From Bacillus sp. AFS098217 (lineage in GTDB: Bacteria > Bacillota > Bacilli > Bacillales > Bacillaceae_G), in NCBI RefSeq assembly GCF_002551815.1, contig NZ_NVPR01000098.1, positions 1 through 51,691 on the forward strand: 51,691 nucleotides of DNA, in the 5' to 3' direction. The position numbers were made by a program, and so were the translations under genes. How positions within the stretch are numbered: the first letter of the stretch is position 1; each line of letters begins with the position of its first letter. Shown here piece after piece: positions 21,822 to 31,261 of this stretch. The notes below the pieces were generated by a model that did not search any database, was not told where the DNA came from, and was given only the letters and a program-made list of their open reading frames with translations.

Positions 21822-22028
21822 ATGACTGTTGTTGCTAGTGTAAAAACGTGTCTTGCTAGTTTAAAAGGAGCACAAGCTAGTTTAAGTACTCTTTCACAAA
21901 ATGCTGCAGACGAAGAAGCAAAACGCATTTTTCATGAATGTATGTTAGAAATGGACAGCGTCATCGCTGATCTAAAGAACCGAATTTCAGTATTGGAATT
22001 AGAAGAACCACAGTATAAAGGATTTTAG
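21822..22028 (+). CDS. DUF1657 spore protein, second copy
   Basis: The 68-residue helical protein starts MTVVASVKTCLASLKGAQAS and ends EEPQYKGF. It is related to the first DUF1657 gene, with matching length, MTV start and EEPQY end, but its middle is diverged. AAGAGG lies upstream of ATG 21822. It lies 11 nt after spoVAE and 20 nt before the 2Duf gene, inside one transcription unit. Confidence 0.88.
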   Translation: MTVVASVKTCLASLKGAQASLSTLSQNAADEEAKRIFHECMLEMDSVIADLKNRISVLELEEPQYKGF

Positions 22029-22048
22029 GCAAACTGGAGGGAATTACT

Positions 22049-22918
22049 ATGTCTCACATACCCGAATGGCCACTTGTCATCATCCGTTCTTTATGTGTCT
22101 TAATTGTTTTATTTGCCATTACAAAGTGGCTTGGAAAAAGACAAATTTCTCAACTTTCCTTCTTTGAATATATAGCTGGTATGACAATTGGCGATATCGC
22201 TGCGGAAGTATCGACGGGACTAGAACAAAACTTTTTCCACGGTGTTTCCAGTATGCTCGTTTTCGCTATCGTACCGTTTTTCGCAGGGCTTATTTCGCTA
22301 AAAAATAAAACAATACGTGATTTCTTTGAAGGTAAATCCACCGTGTTTATAAAAGATGGCAAAGTGCTTGAGGACAATTTAAAGAAAGAAAAGTATACAA
22401 GTGATGAATTACTCGAACTTCTTCGAAAGAAAGATGTATTCAATATAGCGGATGTGGAATTTGCCGTATTAGAACCAAATGGTGAATTAAATATCTTACT
22501 GAAGAAAGATAAACAGCCATTAACAGCAAAAGATATTGGATTAAAGTTACCAAATGAAAAAGAAACACACACAGTCATTATGGATGGAAATGTGCTGGAT
22601 GAGCCTCTTTCAGCTAGCGGTCATAATCGCGCTTGGCTTCATGCTGAATTGGAAAAAATTGGGGTAATGATCGAAAATGTTTTTCTTGGACAAGTTGATT
22701 CCTATGGACAGCTCACTGTTGACATCTATAATGATAAAATTCAAATGCCTTCTCCTCAAGATAAACCATTATTGTTAGCTTCCTTAAAAAAATGTCATGC
22801 TGATCTTGAATTATTTTCTTTAGAAACAAAATCAAAATCGGCAAGTCAAATGTATAGCAAGAACGCAAAGCAAATCGAGTATATCTTAAATAAAGTCACC
22901 TACCTCTTAAAAGAATAG
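22049..22918 (+). CDS. 2Duf: DUF421 membrane protein with C-terminal DUF1657 domain
   Basis: The 289-residue protein has three N-terminal helices (about 8-80), a cytoplasmic DUF421 domain (about 85-225) with IRDFFEGKSTVFIKDGKVL and LRKKDVFNIADVEFAVLEPNGEL, and a C-terminal helical hairpin (about 240-289, LASLKKCHADLELFSLETKS) resembling DUF1657. This architecture is the 2Duf protein of the spoVA2mob operon. In B. subtilis strains that carry it, 2Duf raises spore wet-heat resistance and slows germination, probably by changing the inner membrane. It is the last gene of the operon. Whether it has that effect in this strain is inference. Confidence 0.9.
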   Translation: MSHIPEWPLVIIRSLCVLIVLFAITKWLGKRQISQLSFFEYIAGMTIGDIAAEVSTGLEQNFFHGVSSMLVFAIVPFFAGLISLKNKTIRDFFEGKSTVFIKDGKVLEDNLKKEKYTSDELLELLRKKDVFNIADVEFAVLEPNGELNILLKKDKQPLTAKDIGLKLPNEKETHTVIMDGNVLDEPLSASGHNRAWLHAELEKIGVMIENVFLGQVDSYGQLTVDIYNDKIQMPSPQDKPLLLASLKKCHADLELFSLETKSKSASQMYSKNAKQIEYILNKVTYLLKE

Positions 22919-22926
22919 GAAACGAG

Positions 22927-22965
22927 AGAACGCTTCTATTAGAAAAGGCGTTCTTTTGTTTTTTT
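22927..22965 (+). terminator. Terminator of the spoVA-2 operon
   Basis: AGAACGC pairs with GCGTTCT across a 14-nt region, followed by TTTGTTTTTTTG. It starts 9 nt after the 2Duf stop codon. Confidence 0.8.
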
Positions 22966-23105
22966 GTAAATAACATACTTCTCTCATGACGTTTAAATTT
23001 ATATAATTCGGTTATGATGTTGAAGATACATAAGCAGGGAATTTCAAAAACATAGCGAATAAATCATGGTACAACTACATATTTTTTTGATTTAAAGTGG
23101 TTTCG

Positions 23106-23122
23106 TTTGACCTTTATTGACC
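23106..23122 (-). promoter_or_regulatory. CtsR operator at clpP
   Basis: Read on the minus strand, the site is GGTCAATAAAGGTCAAA, a direct heptad repeat close to the CtsR consensus GGTCAAANANNGTCAAA. It overlaps the -35 and spacer of the clpP promoter. CtsR represses clp genes until heat or protein stress. Confidence 0.85.
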
Positions 23123-23135
23123 ATAATTGTATTAT
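23107..23135 (+). promoter_or_regulatory. SigA promoter of clpP
   Basis: -35 TTGACC (23107-23112), 17-nt spacer, -10 TATTAT (23130-23135), overlapping the CtsR operator. Confidence 0.7.
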
Positions 23136-23170
23136 AAGACTAAGAAAGCTTTCAAAGGAGGAAATAACAG

Positions 23171-23752
23171 ATGAATTTAATTCCTACAGTAATTGAACAA
23201 ACAAATCGTGGAGAACGCGCTTACGATATTTACTCTCGCCTATTAAAAGACCGCATCATTATGCTTGGTAGCGCAATTGATGATAACGTAGCAAACTCAA
23301 TCGTTTCCCAGCTTTTATTCTTGGAATCTCAAGATCCAGAAAAAGATATTCACATATACATCAACAGCCCTGGTGGTTCTATCACAGCAGGTATGGCAAT
23401 TTACGATACAATGCAATTTATTAAACCAAACGTATCAACAATTTGTATTGGTATGGCAGCATCTATGGGTGCTTTCCTACTTGCAGCAGGTGAAAAAGGA
23501 AAACGTTTTGCACTTCCAAACAGTGAGGTTATGATTCACCAACCACTTGGCGGGGCACAAGGTCAAGCAACTGAAATTGAAATTGCAGCAAAACGCATCC
23601 TATTCTTACGTGAAAAATTAAACCAAATTCTTTCTGAGCGCACAGGTCAACCATTAGAAGTTCTACAACGCGACACAGACCGCGACAACTTCATGACAGC
23701 AGAAAAAGCACTAGAATACGGCTTAATCGATAAAATCTTTACAAATCGTTAA
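23171..23752 (+). CDS. clpP: ATP-dependent Clp protease proteolytic subunit ClpP
   Basis: The 193-residue serine protease forms tetradecamers that work with ClpX, ClpC or ClpE. Catalytic residues are Ser98 in GMAASMGAF, His123 in MIHQPLGG and an aspartate in DTDRDNF. The [11 protein letters not shown] start and full length fit the main housekeeping ClpP rather than the divergent second copy often found in this group. ATG 23171 has AAAGGAGGAAATAAC upstream. It is controlled by CtsR and is one of the proteases that destroy tmRNA-tagged proteins. Confidence 0.97.
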   Translation: MNLIPTVIEQTNRGERAYDIYSRLLKDRIIMLGSAIDDNVANSIVSQLLFLESQDPEKDIHIYINSPGGSITAGMAIYDTMQFIKPNVSTICIGMAASMGAFLLAAGEKGKRFALPNSEVMIHQPLGGAQGQATEIEIAAKRILFLREKLNQILSERTGQPLEVLQRDTDRDNFMTAEKALEYGLIDKIFTNR

Positions 23753-23758
23753 TATATT

Positions 23759-24283
23759 AAAAGCGCAGGCGGCTCGTTTAGAACAGGAGGGCGTTGGAAC
23801 CCCTGATTCCGAGGCGCTTTTTGCCTCGAATGAAGGGGTGAAACGACCGACTGTTCTAGCCGCTGAAGCTGGATACTCATAAAAGCGGAAGCGGCTCGCT
23901 CAGAATGGGAGGGGGATGGAGCTTCTGACAAAGAGGTGCTTTTTACCTCGGCGGAAGAAGCGAAGCCACCGACCATTCTAGCCGCTGGAGCTGGATAGAT
24001 TTAAAAGCGGAAGCGGCTCGTTTAGAACAGGAGGGCGTTGGAACCCCTGATTCCGAGGCGCTTTTTGCCTCGAATGAAGGGGTGAAACGACCAACTGTTC
24101 TAGCCGCTGAAGCTGGATATCACTAAAAGCGCAGGCGGCTCGCTCAGAATCGCAGGGCGTTGGAGCACCCGACAGAGAAGCGCTTTTTGCTTCGTCCGAG
24201 GGGGCGAAACGACCGAAGATTCTAGCCGTCGGAGCTGGATATAACTTTAAAGCGCAGGCGGCTCGCTCAAAATGGTCGCTGAA
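23759..24283 (+). repeat. Tandem array of family-B palindromic repeats (four full units, one truncated)
   Basis: Units start near 23759, 23881, 24003, 24125 and 24248, a period of 122-123 bp. Each opens AAAGCGSAAGCGGCTCG, and each full unit closes TCTAGCCG...GGATA. Outer arms pair (for example AGAACAG with CTGTTCT), and a central hairpin such as GAGGCGCTTTTTGCCTC sits inside, so each unit folds back on itself. Units 1 and 3 differ at only about three positions. The array fills the gap between convergent clpP and crh. Open frames inside it are chance products. Confidence 0.85.
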
Positions 24284-24286
24284 TAT

Positions 24287-24324
24287 AAAAAAAAAGACTA
24301 TCGCTCAAGCGATAGTCTTTTTTT
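24287..24324 (+). terminator. Bidirectional terminator between clpP and crh
   Basis: A perfect 10-bp stem (GACTATCGCT with AGCGATAGTC) has an A-run before and a T-run after, so it can stop transcription from either strand. Confidence 0.85.
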
Positions 24325-24352
24325 ATCGACCGTTCGACAACATCTAACAATA

Positions 24353-24380
24353 AAAAGCTACCGCGCCTGCGATAGCTTTT
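24353..24380 (-). terminator. Terminator of the whiA-crh unit
   Basis: AAAAGCTATCGC pairs with GCGGTAGCTTTT (one G-T) with loop AGGC, followed by TTATTG. It overlaps the crh stop codon. Confidence 0.7.
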
Positions 24381-24636
24381 ATTCTTTATTTTGCACATAT
24401 GCAGCTAGCGCTTCTAAAGCTGCTTCTGCATCTGAACCTTCTGTCGTAATTGTTACGTTGCAGCCAGATCCAATCGCTAAGCTCATAATCCCCATTATGC
24501 TCTTTGCGTTGACTGTTTTTCCATCTTTCTCAATGAAAATATCAGCATGAAAACGATTCGCCTCTTGTACAAACAACGCAGCCGGACGTGCTTGTAAGCC
24601 GTTTTTTAATGAAACTGTAACCTTTTTTTGAACCAC
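24379..24636 (-). CDS. crh: HPr-like catabolite repression protein Crh
   Basis: The 85-residue protein is an HPr paralogue. The sugar-transport histidine is replaced by glutamine (Gln15 in GLQARPAA), while the regulatory Ser46 in AKSIMGIMSLA is kept. Crh therefore cannot carry PTS phosphate but is phosphorylated on Ser46 by HprK and then helps CcpA bind cre sites. HprK is encoded at 37505-38434. The start is GTG at 24634-24636 behind AAGGGGAGAG. It is last in the Nudix-rapZ-yvcK-whiA-crh cluster, the same order as in B. subtilis. Confidence 0.95.
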   Translation of the reverse strand: MVQKKVTVSLKNGLQARPAALFVQEANRFHADIFIEKDGKTVNAKSIMGIMSLAIGSGCNVTITTEGSDAEAALEALAAYVQNKE

Positions 24637-24655
24637 AGTTCTCTCCCCTTTGCTC

Positions 24656-25606
24656 TTATTTTTTTACTACTGTTTCCCCCGTGCGTAATTTTTCTGCAAT
24701 TTCATCGATTTTACGCAAGCGATGATTAATACCTGATTTACTGATTTTCCCCCCAGATACCATCTCGCCTAATTCTTTCAATGTTACATCTTGATAGTTA
24801 ATTCTTAGTTGTGCAATCTCTCGCAGTTTATCTGGCAAAATATCAAGCCCAACCGTCTCATCAATGTAACGAATGTTTTCAATTTGCCTTAGTGCCGCAC
24901 CAATTGTTTTATTTAAATTGGCCGTCTCACAGTTCACCAAGCGATTCACTGAATTACGCATATCGCGAACAATTCGAATGTCCTCAAACCTTAAGAGTGC
25001 ATTATGTGCACCGATAATATTTAAAAACTCTGTAATTTTCTCCGCTTCTTTCAAATACGTAATATATCCTTTTCGCCTTTCTAATGTCTTACTATTTAAA
25101 TCAAATCCGTTCATCAGTTCACATATAGAATCATTATGTTCCTTGTATAACGAAAAGACCTCTAAATGATAAGATGATGTTTCTGGGTTATTTACTGAAC
25201 CACCTGCTAAAAATGCACCTCGTAAATACGATCGTTTACAACATTTTTTCTCAATTAATTCCTGTGATATATTCCGAATAAATGAAAAATCTTCTCGAAC
25301 AATTTGAAGGTCCGCTAATATTTCGCGGGATTTTTCAACAAGTCGAACGATATATACATTATTTTTCTTCAGTCGCATTTTTTTACGAACAAGTAATTCT
25401 ACCGTCACGTCATATCCTTTTTTCAGCAATGTGTAAATTCTTCTGGCGATTGCTGCATTTTCTGTTTGAATATCAATGGAAAGACGACGGTTTGAAAAAG
25501 AAAGCGATCCGTTCATCCGAAGCAATGCTGATAATTCTGCTTTCTCACAGCATTCCTTCATTTCAAGCTTCGTGAGCTCTTTCTTTGTTTCTGATGCAAA
25601 TGACAC
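24656..25606 (-). CDS. whiA: WhiA-family DNA-binding protein
   Basis: The 316-residue protein has an N-terminal domain related to LAGLIDADG endonucleases (about 1-190, with [22 protein letters not shown]) and a C-terminal helix-turn-helix ([29 protein letters not shown]). In Streptomyces it controls sporulation septation; in Bacillus it affects cell division, chromosome segregation and lipid composition. I start at GTG 25604-25606 with GGAGG 8 nt upstream; a TTG and a GTG two and three codons earlier are too close to that site. The length equals B. subtilis WhiA (YvcL). Confidence 0.94.
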   Translation of the reverse strand: MSFASETKKELTKLEMKECCEKAELSALLRMNGSLSFSNRRLSIDIQTENAAIARRIYTLLKKGYDVTVELLVRKKMRLKKNNVYIVRLVEKSREILADLQIVREDFSFIRNISQELIEKKCCKRSYLRGAFLAGGSVNNPETSSYHLEVFSLYKEHNDSICELMNGFDLNSKTLERRKGYITYLKEAEKITEFLNIIGAHNALLRFEDIRIVRDMRNSVNRLVNCETANLNKTIGAALRQIENIRYIDETVGLDILPDKLREIAQLRINYQDVTLKELGEMVSGGKISKSGINHRLRKIDEIAEKLRTGETVVKK

Positions 25607-25665
25607 AGTCAACACCTCCTTATACGATATTTTGGAACAAAAATCTTGTCCTATATGAATGAGTA

Positions 25666-25690
25666 GCGTTATCTCATAAAGAGATAACGC
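25666..25690 (-). other. Perfect hairpin between yvcK and whiA
   Basis: GCGTTATCTC and GAGATAACGC form a 10-bp stem with a 5-nt loop. No T-run follows on either strand, so it is probably not a terminator. It may affect processing or stability of the polycistronic message. Confidence 0.5.
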
Positions 25691-25694
25691 ACGC

Positions 25695-26648
25695 TTATAA
25701 CAACGAATATAAGATAGAAGCTAATTTTAATGTATCATGTCTTACAACTTGATCATCGTACTTCGCTAATTCATCTTGAATCAAATTAATGTTATTCTCA
25801 GCGAAACGTTCTTCATCAACTACAACAGGTTCAGACATTTCTTTTGCATACAATTTACGTAATGGACAAGGAATATCATGATTATTCACAATCGCAGTAT
25901 CGATAAATGAGGTTCCAAGATGATCATGTAGCGCCTGGATATGATCAAATGCAGTATAACCCATCGTTTCACCAGCTTGTGTCATAACATTACATACATA
26001 TACCTTCTTCGCCTTTGCAGCAAGAACGGCGTCTCCGATTTTTTTCACGATTAAATTCGGCAATATACTTGTGTATAAACTTCCTGGACCAAATACGAGT
26101 AAATCTGCCCGCTGAATTTCAGCCAATGTTTCATATAACGGCTCTACATCCCCAGGTGTTAAAAAGACACGATTAATTTTCTTTCCAAAGTAAGGAATCT
26201 TTGATTCGCCTGTTACAATTTCCCCATCTTCAAGTTCTGCATGAAGCACAACACTTTGATTTGCCGCTGGTAATACACGTCCTCTTACATTTAACACCTT
26301 ACTCGTTTCTGTAATAGCATGGAAAAAGTCCCCCGTAATGGAAGTCATGGCTGCTAATAATAAGTTTCCTAACGCATGACCTGTTAATCCTTCTCCGGAT
26401 GTAAAACGATGTTGAAATAAAGCTTCCACAAGCGGCTCTACATCTGATAACGCAACAAGCACGTTACGAATATCGCCTGGGGGTGGAATTTCTAGTTCAT
26501 CACGTAATCTACCCGAACTGCCACCATCATCGGCAACTGTCACGACCGCTGTAATATCAACCGGATACTTTTTTAATCCTCTTAATAAAACAGATAGTCC
26601 AGTTCCTCCTCCCATAATGACAATTCTAGGTTTTCTCTCTTTTTTCAT
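25695..26648 (-). CDS. yvcK: Gluconeogenesis/cell-wall factor YvcK (GlmR)
   Basis: The 317-residue protein of the CofD-like family starts with [19 protein letters not shown], a nucleotide-sugar binding loop, followed by [29 protein letters not shown] and [13 protein letters not shown]. In B. subtilis it binds UDP-GlcNAc and stimulates GlmS, steering carbon into peptidoglycan on gluconeogenic substrates. It sits 3 nt downstream of rapZ. Confidence 0.94.
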   Translation of the reverse strand: MKKERKPRIVIMGGGTGLSVLLRGLKKYPVDITAVVTVADDGGSSGRLRDELEIPPPGDIRNVLVALSDVEPLVEALFQHRFTSGEGLTGHALGNLLLAAMTSITGDFFHAITETSKVLNVRGRVLPAANQSVVLHAELEDGEIVTGESKIPYFGKKINRVFLTPGDVEPLYETLAEIQRADLLVFGPGSLYTSILPNLIVKKIGDAVLAAKAKKVYVCNVMTQAGETMGYTAFDHIQALHDHLGTSFIDTAIVNNHDIPCPLRKLYAKEMSEPVVVDEERFAENNINLIQDELAKYDDQVVRHDTLKLASILYSLL

Positions 26649-26651
26649 CCC

Positions 26652-27533
26652 TTAATGGCCCTTTCTCTTCTCCACATCACGATGAGATACATGAACCATA
26701 TACTCTGGTTTCAAATGTTTCCCAAGGTATTCTGCAAGCGTAACAGAACGATGTTGCCCACCTGTACATCCAATTGCAATCACAAGCTGACTCTTACCTT
26801 CCCTTTTATAATGCGGAAGCATGAAACTAATAAGATCCGTCAACTTTTCCAAAAATTTATGTGTTTCATTAAACTTGAGCACATATGACGAAACTTCTTC
26901 ATCAAGTCCTGTTAATGGCTTCATTTGTGGAATATAGTATGGATTTGGTAAAAAACGAACATCAAATACTAAATCTGCATCAATTGGAATGCCGTACTTA
27001 AATCCAAATGACATCACATTTACACGGAATGCTTGCTCACCCTCTGTTGCAAACAGATGAACAATCTTTTCACGTAGTTCTTTCGGTTTTAAATCAGACG
27101 TATCAAGTACAATATTTGCTCTTGCTTTCATGTCTGTTAATAAATTACGCTCTGCCTCAATCCCTTTTAACGGCAAACCAGTTGGTGCAAGTGGATGCGA
27201 ACGTCTCGTTTCTTTATAACGTGTTACGAGCGTACTATCTTTTGCATCTAAAAATAAAATATGAGGAATAATCCACGTGCGTTCTGATAAATCGTCAAGT
27301 GATCCCCATAAATGTTCAAAAAATTCACGGCCACGTAAATCAATACCGAGTGCCACTTTATTCATTTTTCCTTTTGACTCTGCCATAAGCTCAACAAACT
27401 TCGGCAGTAACATCGGAGGTAAATTATCTACACAAAAATATCCTAAATCTTCAAAACTTTGCAGAGCTACTGTTTTTCCTGCACCAGACATTCCTGTAAT
27501 AATTACCATTTTAATATCATTATTCTCTGTCAT
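26652..27533 (-). CDS. rapZ: RapZ-family nucleotide-binding protein (YvcJ)
   Basis: The 293-residue P-loop protein has Walker A GMSGAGKT (14-21), the family motif [10 protein letters not shown], and a C-terminal domain with [13 protein letters not shown] and [10 protein letters not shown]. coli RapZ controls the glmS sRNAs; Firmicute YvcJ has GTPase activity and affects competence. Its operon with yvcK links it to amino-sugar metabolism. ATG 27531-27533 overlaps no neighbour, and the Nudix gene ends 20 nt upstream. Confidence 0.93.
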   Translation of the reverse strand: MTENNDIKMVIITGMSGAGKTVALQSFEDLGYFCVDNLPPMLLPKFVELMAESKGKMNKVALGIDLRGREFFEHLWGSLDDLSERTWIIPHILFLDAKDSTLVTRYKETRRSHPLAPTGLPLKGIEAERNLLTDMKARANIVLDTSDLKPKELREKIVHLFATEGEQAFRVNVMSFGFKYGIPIDADLVFDVRFLPNPYYIPQMKPLTGLDEEVSSYVLKFNETHKFLEKLTDLISFMLPHYKREGKSQLVIAIGCTGGQHRSVTLAEYLGKHLKPEYMVHVSHRDVEKRKGH

Positions 27534-27553
27534 CGTATCCCCTCCTCGAAGGT

Positions 27554-28012
27554 TTAGCTTGGATCCAATCGATATGAAAGTAGTTCAAAATCTGGTGTAT
27601 ATACAAATGTACCGTAAATTATGCCGTTTCCTTTGATTAAATAATCAATAATATGATAATCTCCCGGTGCCATTGCTAACTCATCAATTTTATCAAATGT
27701 ATGCCAGCCAATGATGCCTTCTTCGCTTTCTAATTTGTTTTCTCCTGCAAAATCTGTTGCCAAGAATGAAAACATCATCCATTCGGAAACAACTTTATCA
27801 CCCTCTTGGATGACAAAGGTAAAGACCCCCTTTAATGCTGGGTTCTTTAAATAAATACCTGTTTCTTCACGATATTCACGAACAACTGAATCTCTTACAG
27901 TCTCACCGCGCTCCATCTTTCCGCCTGGTGCGACCCACCAATTTCGACGAGGCTTTTGTAGTAGGAGCACTTCACTATCTTTAATTAATACACAGTTTGT
28001 GACTCTTTGCAT
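27554..28012 (-). CDS. Nudix hydrolase (YvcI type)
   Basis: The 152-residue protein has a complete Nudix box at 31-53 ([22 protein letters not shown], broken here only by normal spacing), which binds Mg2+ and cleaves nucleoside diphosphate derivatives. N-terminal strands with [25 protein letters not shown] resemble MutT/NUDIX 8-oxo-dGTP enzymes. The true substrate is unknown. It is the first gene of the rapZ-yvcK-whiA-crh cluster, the position of yvcI in B. subtilis. Confidence 0.88.
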   Translation of the reverse strand: MQRVTNCVLIKDSEVLLLQKPRRNWWVAPGGKMERGETVRDSVVREYREETGIYLKNPALKGVFTFVIQEGDKVVSEWMMFSFLATDFAGENKLESEEGIIGWHTFDKIDELAMAPGDYHIIDYLIKGNGIIYGTFVYTPDFELLSYRLDPS

Positions 28013-28125
28013 GCTTCTTCACCTCAGCTACTAATGACGAATTTTTTCATCACATACTCATTTCATTATACTATCAAAAACAGTTTGTCACAATGAAGGA
28101 ACTCCCAGCCTAAACAAACAAAAAA

Positions 28126-28147
28126 CGATGGGAATCGATTCCCATCG
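28126..28147 (-). terminator. Terminator of the lut operon
   Basis: A perfect 22-nt palindrome (CGATGGGAATC and its complement) is followed on the minus strand by TTTTTTG. It lies about 150 nt beyond lutC and upstream of the Nudix gene, so it isolates the two units. Confidence 0.85.
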
Positions 28148-28295
28148 CCATTCAGTTACAAAATAGAATACCTCAGTAATTTGCATATCTTATAAGCAAT
28201 TGTACAGAGATAAGGTGAAACTTTTATCAGTCGGACACCTTCATCTTTCACTAATTACTTTGTAAACAGGACCCCTATAGAGAAGTCTTAAACGA
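28148..28295. other. Untranslated tail downstream of lutC
   Basis: About 150 nt between the lutC stop and its terminator. I see no gene or clear motif, so it appears to be a long 3' untranslated region. Confidence 0.35.
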
Positions 28296-28997
28296 TTATT
28301 GATCATCGACAATAATATACGCTGTTCTTATCGGTCCATGTACACCTACGACGAGGTTCATTTCAATATCAGCACTGTTTGACGGACCAGAGATGAAGTT
28401 CAAACAAGACGGAATGGCTTCACCCTCAATATTTTGATGATGAATCATCTTTGTAGCTTGTGTTAATCTGGGGACAATCGTACTTTTGGGGACAATTGCG
28501 ATATACGATTCAGGAAGAAGACTAACGTGTCTCCCTTTCATACCATCATTAAATAAAACGACAGTTCCTGATTCCGCAAGAGTAATATCACAAAATGTAA
28601 TTCCAACATTAGCTGTTTTCGCAAATTCAATACTCTCTTCCTTATGGGATAAATCCCATTTATGAAAATGTATTGTCCCTTCATTTGTTAAAAATTCACT
28701 AAGATTATATTCATCAAACCGTTCATCATTTGAATAAATAACAGATTTGATATTCCATTCTTTCATAAAGGAGTGTAACGTTTCTACAAGGTTAGCCTTT
28801 TCTGTTCGCCGAACTTCCGTATGAATAGTTTCACAGTGTTCCATCAGCTTCAATACAAGCTCATCCTTTGTTAATCCATCAAAAACGCTCCATTGCGGAG
28901 AAACAGACCAACTCGGCTTTTCTACGGTTTCCGGACGTTTTCTCCCAAGTCTTTCTGATACCTTAGATAAAAATTCTTCGCGATTTTGAATGGCCAT
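28296..28997 (-). CDS. lutC: Lactate utilization protein LutC
   Basis: The 233-residue LUD-domain protein has FCDITLAESGTVVLFNDG and LLPESYIAIVPKSTIVPRL, and near the end SCLNFISGPSNSADIEM with VHGPIRTAYIIVDD. LutABC replaces classical lactate dehydrogenase and oxidises L-lactate to pyruvate through an iron-sulphur complex. The ATG overlaps the lutB stop by one base (TAATG). It is last in lutABC. Confidence 0.93.
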   Translation of the reverse strand: MAIQNREEFLSKVSERLGRKRPETVEKPSWSVSPQWSVFDGLTKDELVLKLMEHCETIHTEVRRTEKANLVETLHSFMKEWNIKSVIYSNDERFDEYNLSEFLTNEGTIHFHKWDLSHKEESIEFAKTANVGITFCDITLAESGTVVLFNDGMKGRHVSLLPESYIAIVPKSTIVPRLTQATKMIHHQNIEGEAIPSCLNFISGPSNSADIEMNLVVGVHGPIRTAYIIVDDQ

Positions 28998-30412
28998 TAT
29001 CGATCCTCCCTTTTCCGCTTTTCAAACCAATCTCTAAACGGTTGTTTTTTCGGAGCTGGAAAATCTCTTGCTTCTGTCCAAGCTTTTAACGGTCCTACCC
29101 CACGTTCAATTTTATCTCCTTTTGTAAAAGGCTTTAATGCATACGGAGCTGTCCTCGCTGCTAAAGAGAACGACCTCGAGCTCTTCACCACTTTTTCAAA
29201 TCCTTTCATTGCCATATCCCACGCTACAGGAGACTTTTTTGCTTCCTCTACAATCTGTCGCCGATGCTGAATTAATAATTCATGTAAAGGTATTCTCACC
29301 GGACACGCTTCCGTACAAGCTCCGCACAGGCTAGATGCATAAGGTAAATCCTTATATTCATCATATCCGCCTAAAAGCGGTGTCAATACAGCACCAATTG
29401 GCCCTGGATAGATTGAGCCGTATGCATGTCCTCCGATATGACGATATACTGGACACACATTAATACATGCTGCGCACCGAATACACTGCAGAACACTTTG
29501 AAACTCTGTTCCTAAAATATTAGAACGACCGTTATCAACAATTACTAAATGAAATTCCTCAGGTCCATCTGTCCCCCCAGGTTCCGTTAAACCTGTAATA
29601 TAACTTGTTAACTTTTGTCCTACAGAACTTCGGCACAAAAGCGTTACTAAAACATCAAGTTCTTCCCATGTTGGGACAATGCGCTCCATCCCCATCACGG
29701 TAATTAACGTTTTTGGAATGGTCGTAACCAATCTCGCATTCCCTTCATTCGCTACAATCGAAATAGACCCGGACTCCGCAACAGCAAAATTACATCCCGT
29801 CACGCCTACATCCGCTGTTAAAAAGTCATTACGCAAATAGTTCCGTACAAACCTCGCCATTTTTTCGGGATCAGCTGGCCCGGTATAACCTATTTTTTCT
29901 TTAAACAACTCGCAAATGCTTTCTTTATCTTTATGAAGACATGGAACAACAATATGCGATGGTGGATCATGATCATTAATTTGTAAAATAAATTCTGCCA
30001 AGTCTGTTTCTAATACTTCCCCGCCAACTTCTTCAATTGCTTCATTTAGACTGATTTCTTCCGTTACCATAGATTTTGACTTTACAATTTTTTTCGCATT
30101 TTTCTTTTTTATAATCCCTTTTACATATTCCCTCGCATCTTCAGCAGTCTCTGCGAAATAAACAGAACCACCGTTTTGCTCAATCTTTTCAGTGAGTTGA
30201 TATAAATAATAATCAAGATTTTCTAATGTATGCTTTCGAATCTCTTCTCCTAAAGAACGCCATTCTTCCCAATTCCCAAGACTCTCAGTAGCTTTTAATT
30301 TCTTGCTTCTAAGACCATCTTGCGCTTTCTTAACAGCATTTCTCATGAATTGATCCCCAATACCTGTTTCAGCACGTTTATGAAAGGGATCGTTCCCGAT
30401 TTTCATTCCCAT
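28997..30412 (-). CDS. lutB: Lactate utilization iron-sulphur protein LutB
   Basis: The 471-residue protein has an N-terminal LUD-like domain (about 60-300, with [16 protein letters not shown] and [13 protein letters not shown]). Two 4Fe-4S sites follow: Cys310, 313, 316 and 320 in [12 protein letters not shown], and Cys363, 366 and 370 in CGACTEACP. It passes electrons from lactate oxidation. The sequence differs clearly from the other LutB I remember in this group, so this may be the second of two lut loci; that is memory, not shown here. The start is MGMKIGND or two codons later, behind GGGGGGAT. Confidence 0.93.
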   Translation of the reverse strand: MGMKIGNDPFHKRAETGIGDQFMRNAVKKAQDGLRSKKLKATESLGNWEEWRSLGEEIRKHTLENLDYYLYQLTEKIEQNGGSVYFAETAEDAREYVKGIIKKKNAKKIVKSKSMVTEEISLNEAIEEVGGEVLETDLAEFILQINDHDPPSHIVVPCLHKDKESICELFKEKIGYTGPADPEKMARFVRNYLRNDFLTADVGVTGCNFAVAESGSISIVANEGNARLVTTIPKTLITVMGMERIVPTWEELDVLVTLLCRSSVGQKLTSYITGLTEPGGTDGPEEFHLVIVDNGRSNILGTEFQSVLQCIRCAACINVCPVYRHIGGHAYGSIYPGPIGAVLTPLLGGYDEYKDLPYASSLCGACTEACPVRIPLHELLIQHRRQIVEEAKKSPVAWDMAMKGFEKVVKSSRSFSLAARTAPYALKPFTKGDKIERGVGPLKAWTEARDFPAPKKQPFRDWFEKRKREDR

Positions 30413-30414
30413 TT

Positions 30415-31146
30415 TTATATCCCCCCTCTATCCTCATTTAACACTTGCGCAATATGCTTCACTTCAATTGGATAACCATTACGGGTTAATCGGCCTTTTA
30501 TATTCATTAAGCAACTGCAATCCATCCCGATTAACAATTCCGCACCCGTTTCCATAATATGCTTCACTTTTTCATCAACCATTTGCTCAGAGACTTCCGC
30601 CATCTTCACTGCGAATGTACCGCCAAATCCACAACAATCATAATTGTGGGACAACGGAGTGACTTCCAACCCTTTTACATGTTTTAATAATGTTTGAGGA
30701 GGCTCTTTAATATTCATTAACCGGCTCATATGACAGGATGTATGAACGGTTGCTTTTTTATGAAGCTTTGCACCTAAATCTTCTTTTCCTAGTACCTCTA
30801 CAATAAACTGCGTAAATTCATACGTTTTATTTGCAAGTTCCGTAGCTTTTTGCCGCCATTCTGTTTCACTTTCAGAAAATAAACTTGAAAACTCATGAAC
30901 CATCATGACACAAGAGCCTGATGGTGCCACAACATACTCTGAACCAGCAAACGCTTCAATCATATGCTTTGCAGCCGTTTTCGTTTCTTTATGATACCCG
31001 CTATTATAAGCAGGCTGGCCACAGCAAGTTTGGTTTTTTGGAAAGTCGACTTCACAGCCTAAATCTTCAAGAATCTCAACAACATCTTTTCCTACTTCTG
31101 GATAAAAAACATCAACAAGACACGTAATAAATACCGACACTTTCAT
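30415..31146 (-). CDS. lutA: Lactate utilization protein LutA
   Basis: The 243-residue protein has two CCG domains like those of heterodisulphide reductase and glycolate oxidase GlcF. The first has Cys9 and [10 protein letters not shown] (41-42); the second has HTSCHMSRL (Cys138) and CCGFGGTF (171-172). Each probably binds a non-cubane Fe-S cluster. The ATG at 31144-31146 follows TGGAGGTGTCTAT. It is the first gene of lutABC, 2 nt from lutB. Confidence 0.93.
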   Translation of the reverse strand: MKVSVFITCLVDVFYPEVGKDVVEILEDLGCEVDFPKNQTCCGQPAYNSGYHKETKTAAKHMIEAFAGSEYVVAPSGSCVMMVHEFSSLFSESETEWRQKATELANKTYEFTQFIVEVLGKEDLGAKLHKKATVHTSCHMSRLMNIKEPPQTLLKHVKGLEVTPLSHNYDCCGFGGTFAVKMAEVSEQMVDEKVKHIMETGAELLIGMDCSCLMNIKGRLTRNGYPIEVKHIAQVLNEDRGGI

Positions 31147-31185
31147 ATAGACACCTCCAAATAAAGCTTTTATCTGAATCCTGTG

Positions 31186-31198
31186 GTAAGATTCTTAC
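31186..31198 (-). promoter_or_regulatory. Palindrome upstream of lutA, possible operator
   Basis: GTAAGATTCTTAC is a perfect 13-nt palindrome 40 nt upstream of lutA. It overlaps a weak -10 (TAAGAA) paired with a -35-like TTTACT 17 nt upstream. It does not look like the TCATC-N-GATGA LutR site known from B. subtilis, so the regulator is unknown. Confidence 0.4.
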
Positions 31199-31261
31199 TG
31201 TTTGCAAATAGCGGAGTAAACTAGAAAAATAAAGGTAATTACTATATATCCTTTTACATAT

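Noticed and set aside
23749-23976. 75-codon minus-strand frame in the repeat array
   Set aside because: It exists only because of the repeat units; there is no ribosome site and no codon bias.
23759-24283. CRISPR array
   Set aside because: Period is 122 bp, units are similar over their whole length, and there are no short repeats with unique spacers or cas genes.
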